Origin: Peribacillus faecalis
GTDB lineage: Bacteria; Bacillota; Bacilli; Bacillales; DSM-1321
Length of the DNA stretch: 64,000 nucleotides
Reading direction: 5' to 3'
Assembly (NCBI RefSeq): GCF_014712675.1
Contig: NZ_JACXSI010000034.1
Span: forward strand, 1-64,000
Shown: positions 18,550-27,616 of the stretch, one piece after another
Position numbering within the stretch: position 1 is the first letter of the stretch
How the letters are laid out: each line of letters opens with the position of its first letter
Notes under the pieces: model-generated
Told to the model about the DNA's origin: nothing
Database searches by the model: none
The model's input: the letters and a program-made list of their open reading frames with translations, nothing else
Position numbers and translations under genes: made by a program

Positions 18550-18597
18550 AGTAAAAGAGAGCAAAAGGATTATTTCCTTTAGCTCTCTTTTTTTACT
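18550..18597 (+). terminator. Terminator of the Asn/Ser/Cys-rich gene
   Basis: AAAGAGAGC pairs with GCTCTCTTT, with a nested AAAGGA/TCCTTT stem inside, and is followed by TTTTACTT on the plus strand, 18 bp after the stop. Confidence 0.88.
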
Positions 18598-18604
18598 TAA
18601 AATA

Positions 18605-18798
18605 GTATATTTTTTTGAACTCAGTTGGCTGTCTAACCTTATACCTGCCATGCTTGGTCCTAAGCCACCCCACCCAAGAAACCAAAACCGGGTTTCCTTG
18701 GATGGTTCGTCTTAGTCCTGCCGCATGGCCCCTTTTTCATTGAAGTGAAATCAATGAGTGAAATCAAAAATGAAAAAGGACCGGTAACGGTTTTTCTT
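18605..18798 (-). repeat. Repeat family 1, copy B
   Basis: Reverse-orientation copy. Read on the minus strand it has the GAAAAACCGTTACCGG boundary, CCTTTTTCA, TGAAAAAGG-type inner parts, a GGCAGGACTAAG block, AAGGAAACC...GGTTTCTT and AGCATGGCAGGTATAAGGTTAGACAG. Its outer end begins right at the korB stop codon. It fills the gap between korB and the plus-strand terminator. I see no gene in it. Confidence 0.85.
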
Positions 18799-19663
18799 AC
18801 TTAAATTCCTCAACTAATTGATCAAAGCTTTCTTGCGTTAATTCAAGTTTAGCAGAGGCAAGCGGTGTTTCAGCGTAACCTTTCACTAAATCTTGATACG
18901 ATTGGCGTGTTTGATCTTGATAAATGATTCCCGTTACTAAACTATTATGCTTCATTAATGTTTGCATAGCCATTTCACGGCTGGAAGAATCATAACCTTC
19001 TATCTCAGAAAGCTTCGTCAAGTTTTCTTTAAACCAATCATACGTATTGATCTTATTATATGTGACACACGGGCTGAACACATTAATCAATGAAAAACCT
19101 TTATGGTTAATGCCGGCTTCAATAATGTTCGTCAAATCTTTCAGATCTGTTGAGAAACTTTGCGCTACAAATGTCGCCCCTGCAGTCAATGCCATTTCCA
19201 TTGGAGAAAGCGCCGGCTCAATCGATCCTTGCGGAGTTGATTTTGTCTTGAAGCCCGCAGCAGAACGCGGTGACGTTTGTCCTTTTGTCAGCCCGTAAAT
19301 TTGGTTATCCATAACGATATATGTGACATCAATATTTCGACGGATTGCATGGATTGTATGCCCCATTCCGATCGCAAACCCGTCTCCGTCTCCTCCTGAA
19401 GCAATGACTGTCAGATCGCGATTTGCCATTTTAACTCCTTGTGCAATAGGCAAGGAACGACCATGGATGCCGTGAAAGCCATATGATTTAATGTAGCCGG
19501 AAATACGGCCGGAACAGCCGATACCTGAAATAATTGCTAATTGATCCGGTTGTAAGCCGGCACTTGCAGCCGCACGCTGAATAGCAGCCTGAACAGAGAA
19601 ATCTCCGCAACCCGGGCACCAGTTCGGTTTAACATCGTTTCTAAAATCTTTAAATGTAGCCAT
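18797..19663 (-). CDS. korB: 2-oxoacid:ferredoxin oxidoreductase, beta subunit
   Basis: TPP-binding beta subunit; with KorA it oxidatively decarboxylates a 2-oxoacid, probably 2-oxoglutarate, and reduces ferredoxin. Features: WCPGCGDF near the N-terminus and GIGCSG, which hold three Cys of the 4Fe-4S cluster; and the TPP/Mg motif GGDGDGFAIGMGH...NQIYGLTKGQ. 288 residues. I start it at ATG 19663 (MATFKDF), 2 nt after the korA stop with AAGGAG 11 nt upstream; the open frame extends seven codons further. Substrate choice (2-oxoglutarate over pyruvate) is by similarity in gene arrangement, not by a decisive residue. Confidence 0.93.
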   Translation of the reverse strand: MATFKDFRNDVKPNWCPGCGDFSVQAAIQRAAASAGLQPDQLAIISGIGCSGRISGYIKSYGFHGIHGRSLPIAQGVKMANRDLTVIASGGDGDGFAIGMGHTIHAIRRNIDVTYIVMDNQIYGLTKGQTSPRSAAGFKTKSTPQGSIEPALSPMEMALTAGATFVAQSFSTDLKDLTNIIEAGINHKGFSLINVFSPCVTYNKINTYDWFKENLTKLSEIEGYDSSSREMAMQTLMKHNSLVTGIIYQDQTRQSYQDLVKGYAETPLASAKLELTQESFDQLVEEFK

Positions 19664-19665
19664 TA

Positions 19666-21396
19666 TTAGAACAACTCCTTGCATTTCGAGTGAATTTCAT
19701 GCGGCAAGAACGGATTTCCGTCATATTTTAAGATGCTCTTAATTTTGTTTACCTGGCCGATATTCATCTTAATAATATTCGCTAATTGTCCTGTTGCATT
19801 GTTTTCAATAACAACGACTTTTTTAGCGGAATTCACGAGCGGCAGCATTTCTTCAACAGGGAACGGATGAATAAGACGCATATGGGCATGATTTACTTTC
19901 AAGCCGTCTGCTTCAAGTCGAGCCATCCCTTCTTCTATCACTCCGCGAGTAGAGTTGAATCCTACAATCAATAAATCTGCTTCCTCATGTTTCGCATTTT
20001 TATAGACCGGCATCGGAAACTTAATATCTTTAATTTTTCTCATTCGCTTATCCATTTGAGCAATGCGGTTTGGTGCTGCTTCAGATGGTTTTCCTGTTTC
20101 ATCATGCTCAACACCCGTCACGTGGTGAATCCCGTTCTTCATACCCGGGATGACACGCGGTGAAATTCCATCATCCGTCACTTCATAACGTTTGAAGTAG
20201 CCTGTCGCTTCCGGAATTTCATCTTGGATTAATTTACCTCGGCGGATTTGTACACGCCCTAACTCAAGCGGCTGTACCGTCTGCTTGCCAAGTGAAAGCT
20301 GCAAGTCTGTTAAAACAATGACCGGCACCTGATATTCTTCTGCTAGATTAAAAGCTTCAGCCGTATCATAAAATGCCTCTTCAACCGTACTAGGAGCCAT
20401 TACAATTTTCGGGATTTCACCGTGCGTTCCGTATATCATCGCCATTAAGTCCGATTGTTCTTGTTTTGTCGGTAACCCTGTCGAAGGACCGCCCCGCTGA
20501 GTATCGACGACTACAAGCGGTGTTTCAGTAATCCCGGATAATCCAAGTGCTTCCATTTTCAAAGAGAGACCAGGTCCGGCAGAAGCAGTAAGCGCTCTTA
20601 CACCGGCATAGTTCGCACCGATTGCCATCGTAACTGCTGCAATCTCATCTTCAGTTTGAATGACTGTTCCCCCGACAGCAGGAAGTTTTTTGATTAAATA
20701 TTCCATAATTTCAGAAGCCGGTGTAATAGGATAAGCTGCCATAAATCGGCACCCGCCTGCCAATGCACCAAGTGCAATCGCATCATTGCCGATCATAAAC
20801 AATCGTTTCTGCCCATCACCCTTTTCAAGTTGCATAGCTCCCTTTTGGTCACCAAGTTCTTCTGCCATATAATCATATCCGGCTTTAATAGCATCCAAGT
20901 TTTTCTGAACCACTTGCTCTCCCTTGCGGCCAAAAATCTCTTCGACAACTTCTTTGAACACAGCAATATCAATGCCTAAAATAGAACAAGATGCACCTAC
21001 AGCCACCATGTTTTTCATTAACGATGTGCCAAGCCCCGTTGCAATTTCCGTGAAAGGAACACTATACATTACTGCCTTTGTGTCTTCAGGACATTGCGGC
21101 TTAAATTTTGTATCAGCAATAATGATTCCGCTATCATGAAGTTCTTTATAATTGACATCGATTGTTTCTTGGTCAAACGCAACAAGTATATCTAAATCAT
21201 CAGATACAGAACGCGTTTCAGATGTGCTAACCCGAATCTTATTGTTCGTATGACCTCCTTTAATCCGAGATGAGAAGTGACGGTATCCATATAAATAATA
21301 GCCAAGTCGATTAAGCGCTATACTGAAGATTTCCCCAGTGCTTTCAATCCCTTCTCCTTGCTGTCCGCCTACTTTCCATGAAAGTTGATTAATCAT
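19666..21396 (-). CDS. korA: 2-oxoacid:ferredoxin oxidoreductase, alpha subunit (gamma-alpha fusion)
   Basis: A 576-residue subunit with an N-terminal gamma domain of about 190 residues (GGQQGEGIESTGEIF, then SRIKGGHTNNKIR) fused to the alpha domain, which begins around MIGNDAIALGALAGGCRFMAAYPITPASEI. The C-terminal domain has LIVGFNSTRGVIEE. This fused form is typical of Bacillus KorA. AAGGGGTG lies 7 nt before the ATG. It forms an operon with korB. The gap upstream (21397-21709) must hold its promoter; a weak TTGTTA-16-TATCAT candidate is all I see. Confidence 0.93.
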   Translation of the reverse strand: MINQLSWKVGGQQGEGIESTGEIFSIALNRLGYYLYGYRHFSSRIKGGHTNNKIRVSTSETRSVSDDLDILVAFDQETIDVNYKELHDSGIIIADTKFKPQCPEDTKAVMYSVPFTEIATGLGTSLMKNMVAVGASCSILGIDIAVFKEVVEEIFGRKGEQVVQKNLDAIKAGYDYMAEELGDQKGAMQLEKGDGQKRLFMIGNDAIALGALAGGCRFMAAYPITPASEIMEYLIKKLPAVGGTVIQTEDEIAAVTMAIGANYAGVRALTASAGPGLSLKMEALGLSGITETPLVVVDTQRGGPSTGLPTKQEQSDLMAMIYGTHGEIPKIVMAPSTVEEAFYDTAEAFNLAEEYQVPVIVLTDLQLSLGKQTVQPLELGRVQIRRGKLIQDEIPEATGYFKRYEVTDDGISPRVIPGMKNGIHHVTGVEHDETGKPSEAAPNRIAQMDKRMRKIKDIKFPMPVYKNAKHEEADLLIVGFNSTRGVIEEGMARLEADGLKVNHAHMRLIHPFPVEEMLPLVNSAKKVVVIENNATGQLANIIKMNIGQVNKIKSILKYDGNPFLPHEIHSKCKELF

Positions 21397-21709
21397 TGCT
21401 TACACCCCTTTAGTTGCACCATAAATGGAAAAATAATAAATATTAGCCCGTATAAAAAATAGAGTACGAGATGATATCTTCAAACTTTATTATAACAATT
21501 TTTTCTATTTATACGACTCAAAAGATTCTGTCTTTCAATATTTTATTATTTCTAATTACAATGCTAGTTGCTCGACATATCAATTGCCGTAAAAACGTTT
21601 CTATTTAAACGGTACTAAATGCTTACAATTCTAGACCTATAATCTAAAAAAATCAACAATAAACCTTTTATATTAACTAAAAATTCAGAAAAATAATAGC
21701 AATATGATT
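21397..21709. other. Intergenic gap, korA promoter region
   Basis: A 313-bp AT-rich stretch between the dipeptidase stop and korA. It contains no convincing open frame, no strong terminator for the dipeptidase gene and no repeat. A weak sigma-A-like pair (TTGTTA, 16 nt, TATCAT, minus strand) lies about 90 bp before korA. Confidence 0.4.
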
Positions 21710-22639
21710 TTAGTTCGGTTTGTTTAACAGAAATCTTTCATAGTTTTTATATAAAAAACCTTCTACTTGAGCAAATGTGTAATGCTTCATCATCTCCTCA
21801 ATCAATGCATTATAACAGGAGTATGTATGTAGACCGCCGACATATTCCTCTGTGCCGTCAAAATCAGAGCCGAACCCGATATGTTCTATCCCCCCCAAAG
21901 CCGCGATATGGTCAATATGGTGCAATAATTGATTGATTGTCGCCTGTCTATCCTTTGTGACAAACTTCGGCACAAAAGTCAAACCAATCAATCCATTATG
22001 ATTGATTAATTCGGTTATTTGATTATCATATAGATTTCTCGGATGATCACAAATGGAGCGACAATTTGAATGAGACGCAAAGAGCTTACCTCCAATTTGT
22101 ACGCAATCCCAAAATCCGGCTTCACTTAAATGCGAAACATCCAATGTTAATCGATGGCGTTTCAACCATTGTGCTAACTGCCTGCCCTTTATCGAAAGTC
22201 CCGCATTGCGACACTCCAGGGAACCATCAGCAAATACATTTGCATAATTCCATGTCAGCCCAACAGAAGAAACCCCTAATTGCTTTAGCGTAGCAAGCCT
22301 CCCGATATCATCCTGGATTGCGTCACAGCCCTCAAGAGCAAGAACCGCACCAATTTCATCATCGCTTAATTTTTGATAATCTTTCACTGATTGAATTAAC
22401 TTCATCTTCGGCATTGACAGGATATTTCTATAAAAAATCGAGATCATTTTTAAGACCGCTTCATATCTAATACTCGGATGTATATGTTCAGACACATAGA
22501 TAGCGAAATATTGCAGCCTGCTGTTTGTACCTTCTAATTGTTTGTAGTTGACAGACAACAAATCACTATCTGCGAATGAGATTGCTGGATTATGCAACAT
22601 TTTCATTAATACATCACAATGCAAATCAATAATTTTCAT
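21710..22639 (-). CDS. Membrane dipeptidase family protein (peptidase M19)
   Basis: A 309-residue zinc dipeptidase of the renal-dipeptidase family (TIM-barrel amidohydrolase). Metal and active-site motifs visible: IDLHCDVL at the N-terminus (His and Asp ligands), VLALEGCDAI (bridging Glu), the VSH and SHSNCR histidines, and GFGSDFDG near the C-terminus. No signal peptide, so it is probably cytoplasmic despite the family name. The start is ATG 22639 (MKIIDLHCD), with GGAGGTGA 6 nt upstream; the frame extends 22 codons further without a ribosome site. It follows spoVS on the same strand with a terminator between them. The natural substrate is unknown. Confidence 0.88.
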   Translation of the reverse strand: MKIIDLHCDVLMKMLHNPAISFADSDLLSVNYKQLEGTNSRLQYFAIYVSEHIHPSIRYEAVLKMISIFYRNILSMPKMKLIQSVKDYQKLSDDEIGAVLALEGCDAIQDDIGRLATLKQLGVSSVGLTWNYANVFADGSLECRNAGLSIKGRQLAQWLKRHRLTLDVSHLSEAGFWDCVQIGGKLFASHSNCRSICDHPRNLYDNQITELINHNGLIGLTFVPKFVTKDRQATINQLLHHIDHIAALGGIEHIGFGSDFDGTEEYVGGLHTYSCYNALIEEMMKHYTFAQVEGFLYKNYERFLLNKPN

Positions 22640-22662
22640 GTTTTTCACCTCCATATTCACAG

Positions 22663-22692
22663 AAAAAAACCTGCTGCAAAATCGCAAACAGG
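22663..22692 (-). terminator. Terminator after spoVS
   Basis: CCTGTTTGC pairs imperfectly with GCAGCAGG (one bulge) and is followed by seven T on the minus strand. It separates spoVS from the dipeptidase gene, though readthrough is possible. Confidence 0.75.
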
Positions 22693-22710
22693 CTGTTCGT
22701 TCCAATCGTT

Positions 22711-22971
22711 CTACCGTGGTTCGACAATTAACTTTATCGCTGTTCTTTCTTCATTATCAATTAATATATCTGTAAAAGCAGGAATACATATCAAGTCCAC
22801 TCCACTAGGTGCGACAAATCCTCTTGCAATTGCTACTGCCTTTACGGCTTGATTTAACGCTCCTGCGCCGATAGCCTGAATTTCGGCCGCTCCTCTTTCG
22901 CGCAATACACCCGCAAGTGCGCCTGCTACAGAATTAGGATTAGATTTTGCTGAAACCTTTAATATTTCCAT
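22711..22971 (-). CDS. spoVS: Stage V sporulation protein S
   Basis: An 86-residue Alba-like protein, one of the most conserved small sporulation proteins; the whole chain (MEILKVSAKSNPNSVAGALAG onward) is of the SpoVS type. It is needed to pass beyond stage V and affects septation. AAGGAGGA lies 8 nt before the ATG. A small inverted repeat (TCATCG/CGATGA, 23000-23016) lies in the leader. It is monocistronic or reads into the dipeptidase gene through the intervening terminator. Confidence 0.97.
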   Translation of the reverse strand: MEILKVSAKSNPNSVAGALAGVLRERGAAEIQAIGAGALNQAVKAVAIARGFVAPSGVDLICIPAFTDILIDNEERTAIKLIVEPR

Positions 22972-23068
22972 CCCCTAGCTCCTCCTTGTGTTATTCCTTC
23001 TTCATCGTTAAGCGATGATACTATCTCCATTGCTACTATATTCTCGAATCCGAGTTATTATGACTATA

Positions 23069-23440
23069 AAGAAAAACCGTTACCGATCCTTTTTCAATTT
23101 TGAATCTGCCTCCTGAATTCACTTCAATGAAAAAGGAGTCATGCGGGAGGACTAAGATGAATTACACAAGAAACCCGCCTTTGGTTTCTTGGGGGAGACA
23201 GCTTAGGACCGAGCATGGCAGGTATAAGGTTAGACAGCTATCCAAGTTCAATAATTTATGCTCACTTAAGAAGTTAGAAAAACCGTTACCGATCCTTTTT
23301 CAATTTTGAATCTGCCTCCTGTATTCACTTCTTTGAAAAAAGAGATATAGAAACAATAATTCGCAAGCATAGTGCAACAACTAAGGGCGCTCCATCCTAC
23401 AGTAATGTCGCCTTGACCTGTATCTTGCAGGCAAAAAAAG
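23069..23440 (+). repeat. Repeat family 1, copy C plus partial tandem copy and family 2 tail
   Basis: A full copy runs 23069-23275 with both AGAAAAACCGTTACCG boundaries. A second copy starts at 23276 and is broken off after about 75 bp. Then 23360-23432 resembles family 2 (CAACTAAGGGCGCTCC..., TTGACCTGTATCTTGCAGG). Together they fill most of the 499-bp gap between spoVS and ymdB; no gene is seen there. Confidence 0.85.
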
Positions 23441-23462
23441 CTGCCCGCACTACCGGACAGCT
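23433..23462 (-). terminator. Terminator of ymdB
   Basis: AGCTGTCCG pairs with CGGGCAGCT (one G-T) and is followed by TTTTTTTGCC on the minus strand, 9 bp after the ymdB stop. Confidence 0.92.
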
Positions 23463-23470
23463 AAAAATCA

Positions 23471-24268
23471 TTATTCAAAAAACGGGTGATCTTCGTTAAT
23501 TAAAATCGTTTCAATCTTTGTTGCTTTTCCTGTCTTTTCATCAATATCAATAAGTACGGCACTTAATAGCGTACGGCCATCTTTAGGCACTGTAAAACGG
23601 GCAGGAAGACTGTTTTGGAACTTTTGGATAATAGGCTCCCTCATCATCCCTAAAATTCCGTCATACGGCCCTGTCATGCCGACATCAGTTAAATAAGCCG
23701 TTCCATTAGGCAAGATTCGCTGATCAGCCGTTTGCACATGCGTATGCGTTCCTACAACAGCCGAAACTTTGCCGTCTAAAAACCAGCCTAGCGCTTGCTT
23801 TTCACTTGTTGCCTCTGCATGGAAATCAACAAAAATAATCGGCGTTACCTTTCTCGCTTCCTCTACAAGCTTCTCAGCGACAGTAAAAGGACAATCAATC
23901 GCCGGCATAAATGTTCGGCCTTGCAAATTGATAACAGCCACTGTCAGGGCATTCCAACGTATATATGTAAGCCCTTTTCCCGGAGTCCCTTCCGGATAGT
24001 TTGCTGGTCTGACAAGATTTTTGGCATCTTCAATAAACTCAAAAATCTCTTTATGATCCCATGTATGGTTACCTAGCGTAACGGCATTTGCACCGCACTC
24101 TAAAAACTGGCGATAGATTTTTTCAGTAATGCCACGCCCTGCCGCGGCATTTTCACCATTAATGATGACAATTTGGGGCTTATATCTATCTTTTAATTTC
24201 GGTAAATATTCCTGCACCATATCTCTTCCTGGTGAACCAACAACATCACCGACAAACAATAATTTCAT
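23471..24268 (-). CDS. ymdB: Metallophosphoesterase YmdB
   Basis: A 265-residue calcineurin-like phosphoesterase; B. subtilis YmdB hydrolyses 2',3'-cyclic nucleotides and affects biofilm and nanotube behaviour. Metal-binding motifs: FVGDVVGSPG, NGENAAAGRG, GNHTWDH, FVDFHAEATSEK and GTHTHVQTAD. I start at ATG 24268 (MKLLFVGD), since AAAGGA is about 8 nt upstream, while the ATG two codons earlier would be too close. It lies 113 nt downstream of rny, the usual order, with a terminator between. Confidence 0.95.
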   Translation of the reverse strand: MKLLFVGDVVGSPGRDMVQEYLPKLKDRYKPQIVIINGENAAAGRGITEKIYRQFLECGANAVTLGNHTWDHKEIFEFIEDAKNLVRPANYPEGTPGKGLTYIRWNALTVAVINLQGRTFMPAIDCPFTVAEKLVEEARKVTPIIFVDFHAEATSEKQALGWFLDGKVSAVVGTHTHVQTADQRILPNGTAYLTDVGMTGPYDGILGMMREPIIQKFQNSLPARFTVPKDGRTLLSAVLIDIDEKTGKATKIETILINEDHPFFE

Positions 24269-24335
24269 ATTCATTTCCTTTCTTGTGAAACAAATTCACT
24301 TCAAAATCTTATTTCTTTATTATACTGTACAAAAA

Positions 24336-24374
24336 GTAAAAAAGGTAAGCTACATTATATGTGAGCTTACCTTT
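24336..24374 (-). terminator. Terminator of rny
   Basis: AAAGGTAAGCT pairs perfectly with AGCTTACCTTT and is followed by TTTACTTTTT on the minus strand, 8 bp after the rny stop. Confidence 0.93.
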
Positions 24375-24381
24375 CATCTAC

Positions 24382-25944
24382 TTATTTAGCATACTCAACT
24401 GCACGAGTTTCTCTTATGACCGTAACTTTGATATGGCCTGGGTAATCTAGTTCTTTTTCAATTCGTTTTCGAATATCGCGAGCTAGACGATGGGCCTCTA
24501 AATCATCAATTTGTTCCGGTTTAACCATAATGCGAACTTCACGTCCAGCTTGAATTGCAAAGGATTTCTCTACGCCATCATATGACTCTGAGATCTCTTC
24601 AAGCTTTTCTAAGCGTCGAATATAGTTTTCAAGCGTTTCACTTCTAGCACCTGGTCTTGCTGCAGACAATGCATCCGCTGCCGCAACAAGAACAGCAATG
24701 ATTGATGTAGGTTCTGTGTCACCATGGTGAGAAGCGATACTATTTATAACAACAGGATGTTCTTTATATTTAGTAGCTAATTCAACACCGATTTCTACGT
24801 GACTTCCTTCTACCTCATGGTCTATTGCTTTACCGATATCATGGAGCAAGCCTGCTCGTTTCGCAAGCGTAACATCTTCTCCAAGCTCAGCAGCTAGCAA
24901 ACCGGAAAGAAAAGCAACTTCCATTGAATGCTTCAGCACGTTTTGTCCGTAACTCGTACGGAACTTCAAACGGCCAAGAATCTTGATTAAATCAGGATGC
25001 AATCCGTGTACACCGACTTCAAACGTAGTTTGTTCACCGATTTCACGAATATGCTCATCAACTTCACGTCTTGCTTTATCAACCATTTCTTCAATGCGCG
25101 CCGGATGGATTCGGCCATCTTGCACAAGCTTCTCAAGCGCTAAGCGTGCTGTTTCACGTCTTATCGGATCAAAACCGGATAGTATTACCGCTTCTGGTGT
25201 ATCATCTATAATCAAATCAATACCAGTTAACGTCTCCAGTGTACGGATATTACGTCCTTCTCTACCGATAATTCGACCTTTCATTTCATCATTAGGCAAT
25301 GTTACTACTGAAACTGTTGTTTCAGCAACATGATCAGCAGCACATCTTTGAATAGCAAGTGAAAGAACTTCTTTTGCCTTCTTATCGGCTTCTTCTTTAG
25401 CACGATTTTCGTTTTCCTTAACCATCATTGCAATATCGTGCGAAAGCTCGCTTTCTACACGTTCAAGGATAATGGTTCTTGCTTCTTCTTTCGTCAAACT
25501 CGAAATGCGCTCAAGCTCTGATTGCTGTAAGCGAACCATTTCCTCCACTTTGCTTTCCTTCTCTTCAATATGCTGTTGTCTTTGGTTAAGAGAGTAATCT
25601 CTTTTCTCTAAAAGTGACTCACGTTTATCCAGCGTTTCATCTTTTCGATCAAGGTTCTCTTCTTTTTGCAATAATCGATTTTCTTGTTTTTGTAATTCAG
25701 ATCGTCGTTCACGAATGTCGCGTTCCGCATCAGTACGAAGTACATGAATCTCATCCTTCGCTTCCAATAGAGCTTCCTTCTTCAAAGCTTCGCTTTCTCG
25801 AAGTCCATCTTCAATAATACGTTCCGCTTCACTCTTTGCTCCCGCTATTTTGTTCTTCTCAATTGACTTGAATACAAAATAACTAACAACTGCACCAACG
25901 AACAGAGCAAGCAAAATGGAGATGATGATATAAATAGGTTCCAT
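24382..25944 (-). CDS. rny: Ribonuclease Y
   Basis: Membrane-anchored endoribonuclease that starts decay of many mRNAs and works with the RicAFT complex. 520 residues: an N-terminal membrane helix ([22 protein letters not shown]), a long coiled coil to about residue 190 rich in Glu/Lys/Arg, a KH domain ([17 protein letters not shown]) and an HD domain with [15 protein letters not shown]. The start is ATG 25944, with GGGGAGGTGA 7 nt upstream; the longer frame would start from a GTG inside that ribosome site. A good sigma-A promoter lies at 26079-26107. Confidence 0.98.
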   Translation of the reverse strand: MEPIYIIISILLALFVGAVVSYFVFKSIEKNKIAGAKSEAERIIEDGLRESEALKKEALLEAKDEIHVLRTDAERDIRERRSELQKQENRLLQKEENLDRKDETLDKRESLLEKRDYSLNQRQQHIEEKESKVEEMVRLQQSELERISSLTKEEARTIILERVESELSHDIAMMVKENENRAKEEADKKAKEVLSLAIQRCAADHVAETTVSVVTLPNDEMKGRIIGREGRNIRTLETLTGIDLIIDDTPEAVILSGFDPIRRETARLALEKLVQDGRIHPARIEEMVDKARREVDEHIREIGEQTTFEVGVHGLHPDLIKILGRLKFRTSYGQNVLKHSMEVAFLSGLLAAELGEDVTLAKRAGLLHDIGKAIDHEVEGSHVEIGVELATKYKEHPVVINSIASHHGDTEPTSIIAVLVAAADALSAARPGARSETLENYIRRLEKLEEISESYDGVEKSFAIQAGREVRIMVKPEQIDDLEAHRLARDIRKRIEKELDYPGHIKVTVIRETRAVEYAK

Positions 25945-26078
25945 CGTTTTCACCTCCCCTTGCTATGAAATTAGTTTAAATGGTGTCATGTCGGCTTGTA
26001 CAATAATATTCATCTATACAGTCCGATTTGTCTTTTTACAAATGTCTAATTGGGAAAAATGTAAAATATACATTTTTA

Positions 26079-26107
26079 ATTGTATAGTTGCAAAAATTCA
26101 TTGTCAA
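26079..26107 (-). promoter_or_regulatory. Sigma-A promoter of rny
   Basis: The minus strand has TTGACA (26107-26102), 17 nt, then TACAAT (26084-26079): 6/6 and 5/6 matches. It leaves a leader of about 125 nt before rny. The rest of the 25945-26310 gap shows only the recA terminator. Confidence 0.7.
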
Positions 26108-26256
26108 GAGGTTGTCCTTATACAGCCTCGAATTTTCAGACTTTATGTTTATTTTCCATTAATTATTCACTAATTAGCATTTTATATTTCATTTTATGAA
26201 AATAATTTCTTGTCTTTAAAATTATTTCGTACAACCTTTATAGACAAATTAAAGTA

Positions 26257-26303
26257 CAAAAAAGAGGTTCCTCAGATGAATAAATCATCCAAGAAACCCC
26301 CTT
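26257..26303 (-). terminator. Terminator of recA
   Basis: GGGTTTCTTGGATGA pairs imperfectly with TCATCTGAGGAACC and is followed by TCTTTTTTG on the minus strand, just after the recA stop. Confidence 0.82.
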
Positions 26304-26310
26304 AAAAGTT

Positions 26311-27351
26311 CTATTCATCCATCAATTCAAATTGCTCATCTTCATCTTTTGGCGCAATATGTTCGCCGTCTAAATGATAATGATCGCGAATCTTTTGCAT
26401 AACTTCCAGACGAAGCGCATCATTTTCTTTCAGGAATAGCTTCGCATTCTCTCTGCCTTGACCGACGCGTTCATCATTATAAGAATACCATGCACCGCTC
26501 TTTTGAATGATATCCAGTTCAGAAGCCATATCGACAATTTCACCTTCACGTGATACGCCTTCTCCATACATAATATCAACTTCCGCTACACGGAAAGGAG
26601 GAGCTACCTTGTTCTTAACGACTTTAATCTTTGTCTTGTTCCCGACAATCTCGTTGCCTTGCTTAATTTGCTCAGCACGGCGCACTTCTAAACGGATTGT
26701 TGAGTAGAATTTCAACGCACGGCCACCTGGTGTTGTTTCAGGGTTTCCGAACATAATACCGACTTTTTCACGGATTTGGTTAATAAAGATAGCAATTGTA
26801 TTAGATTTATTAATTGCACCTGATAATTTACGAAGCGCCTGAGACATTAAACGTGCTTGAAGACCAACGTGAGAATCACCCATATCGCCTTCAATCTCTG
26901 CTTTCGGAACAAGTGCCGCAACTGAGTCAACAACAATAATATCAATTGCTCCGCTTCGAACCAACGCTTCAGCAATCTCAAGTGCTTGCTCACCTGTATC
27001 CGGCTGAGATAATAATAGTTCATCAATATTAACGCCAAGTTTTTGAGCATAATCCGGATCAAGTGCATGCTCGGCATCGATGAACGCAGCTTGTCCACCG
27101 CTTGCTTGCACTTCTGCAATTGCATGAAGCGCTACAGTTGTTTTACCTGAGCTTTCTGGTCCATATACTTCGATAATTCTTCCTCTTGGATACCCACCTA
27201 CACCTAAAGCTACATCCAATGCTAAAGATCCACTTGGAATAGTTGAAATCTTGCGTTCCGCTTGTTCTCCCAACTTCATAATGGAACCTTTACCAAATTG
27301 CTTCTCGATTTGCTTTAAAGCCATTTCTAATGCGGCCTGACGATCACTCAC
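26311..27351 (-). CDS. recA: Recombinase RecA
   Basis: A 346-residue strand-exchange ATPase that also triggers LexA self-cleavage. Walker A GPESSGKT at 64-71, [14 protein letters not shown] (Walker B) and the L1/L2 loop region [15 protein letters not shown] are intact; the acidic C-terminal tail is present. The start is GTG at 27351, with AAGGGGGA 7 nt upstream. A sigma-A promoter and a near-perfect LexA box lie 77-130 bp upstream, so SOS control is likely. It follows cinA, the conserved arrangement, but has its own promoter. Confidence 0.99.
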   Translation of the reverse strand: MSDRQAALEMALKQIEKQFGKGSIMKLGEQAERKISTIPSGSLALDVALGVGGYPRGRIIEVYGPESSGKTTVALHAIAEVQASGGQAAFIDAEHALDPDYAQKLGVNIDELLLSQPDTGEQALEIAEALVRSGAIDIIVVDSVAALVPKAEIEGDMGDSHVGLQARLMSQALRKLSGAINKSNTIAIFINQIREKVGIMFGNPETTPGGRALKFYSTIRLEVRRAEQIKQGNEIVGNKTKIKVVKNKVAPPFRVAEVDIMYGEGVSREGEIVDMASELDIIQKSGAWYSYNDERVGQGRENAKLFLKENDALRLEVMQKIRDHYHLDGEHIAPKDEDEQFELMDE

Positions 27352-27427
27352 TAGAGTTCCCCCTTTTAATTGTCTTTTTCATTTATATAATTAAAGCTTT
27401 GCTTTTGTTTACTTAAGAACTATATTT

Positions 27428-27456
27428 ACTATAACGCTTTTTTCTTCTTTTGACAA
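27428..27456 (-). promoter_or_regulatory. Sigma-A promoter of recA
   Basis: The minus strand reads TTGTCA (27456-27451), a 17-nt spacer, then TATAGT (27433-27428): 5/6 for each box. Confidence 0.68.
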
Positions 27457-27465
27457 GAAAAAAAG

Positions 27466-27479
27466 CGAACGTTTATTCG
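27466..27479. promoter_or_regulatory. LexA (SOS) box upstream of recA
   Basis: CGAACGTTTATTCG matches the Bacillus LexA consensus CGAAC-N4-GTTCG with one mismatch in the right arm. It is 10 bp upstream of the recA -35. Confidence 0.75.
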
Positions 27480-27581
27480 ATTATTTTTCGGCGCTTTTTA
27501 TCTGAAAAATGCTTGATTACACAAACAAAAAACACATCTTTAACCACTATTTCCGCTCAAAAATTCAATAAATGAGAAAAG

Positions 27582-27606
27582 AAAAAGCGCCCCATAATGG
27601 AACGCT
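27582..27606 (-). terminator. Terminator of cinA
   Basis: AGCGTTCC pairs with GGGGCGCT (two G-T pairs) and is followed by TTTTC on the minus strand. Confidence 0.7.
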
Positions 27607-27616
27607 TCTCCTTGTA

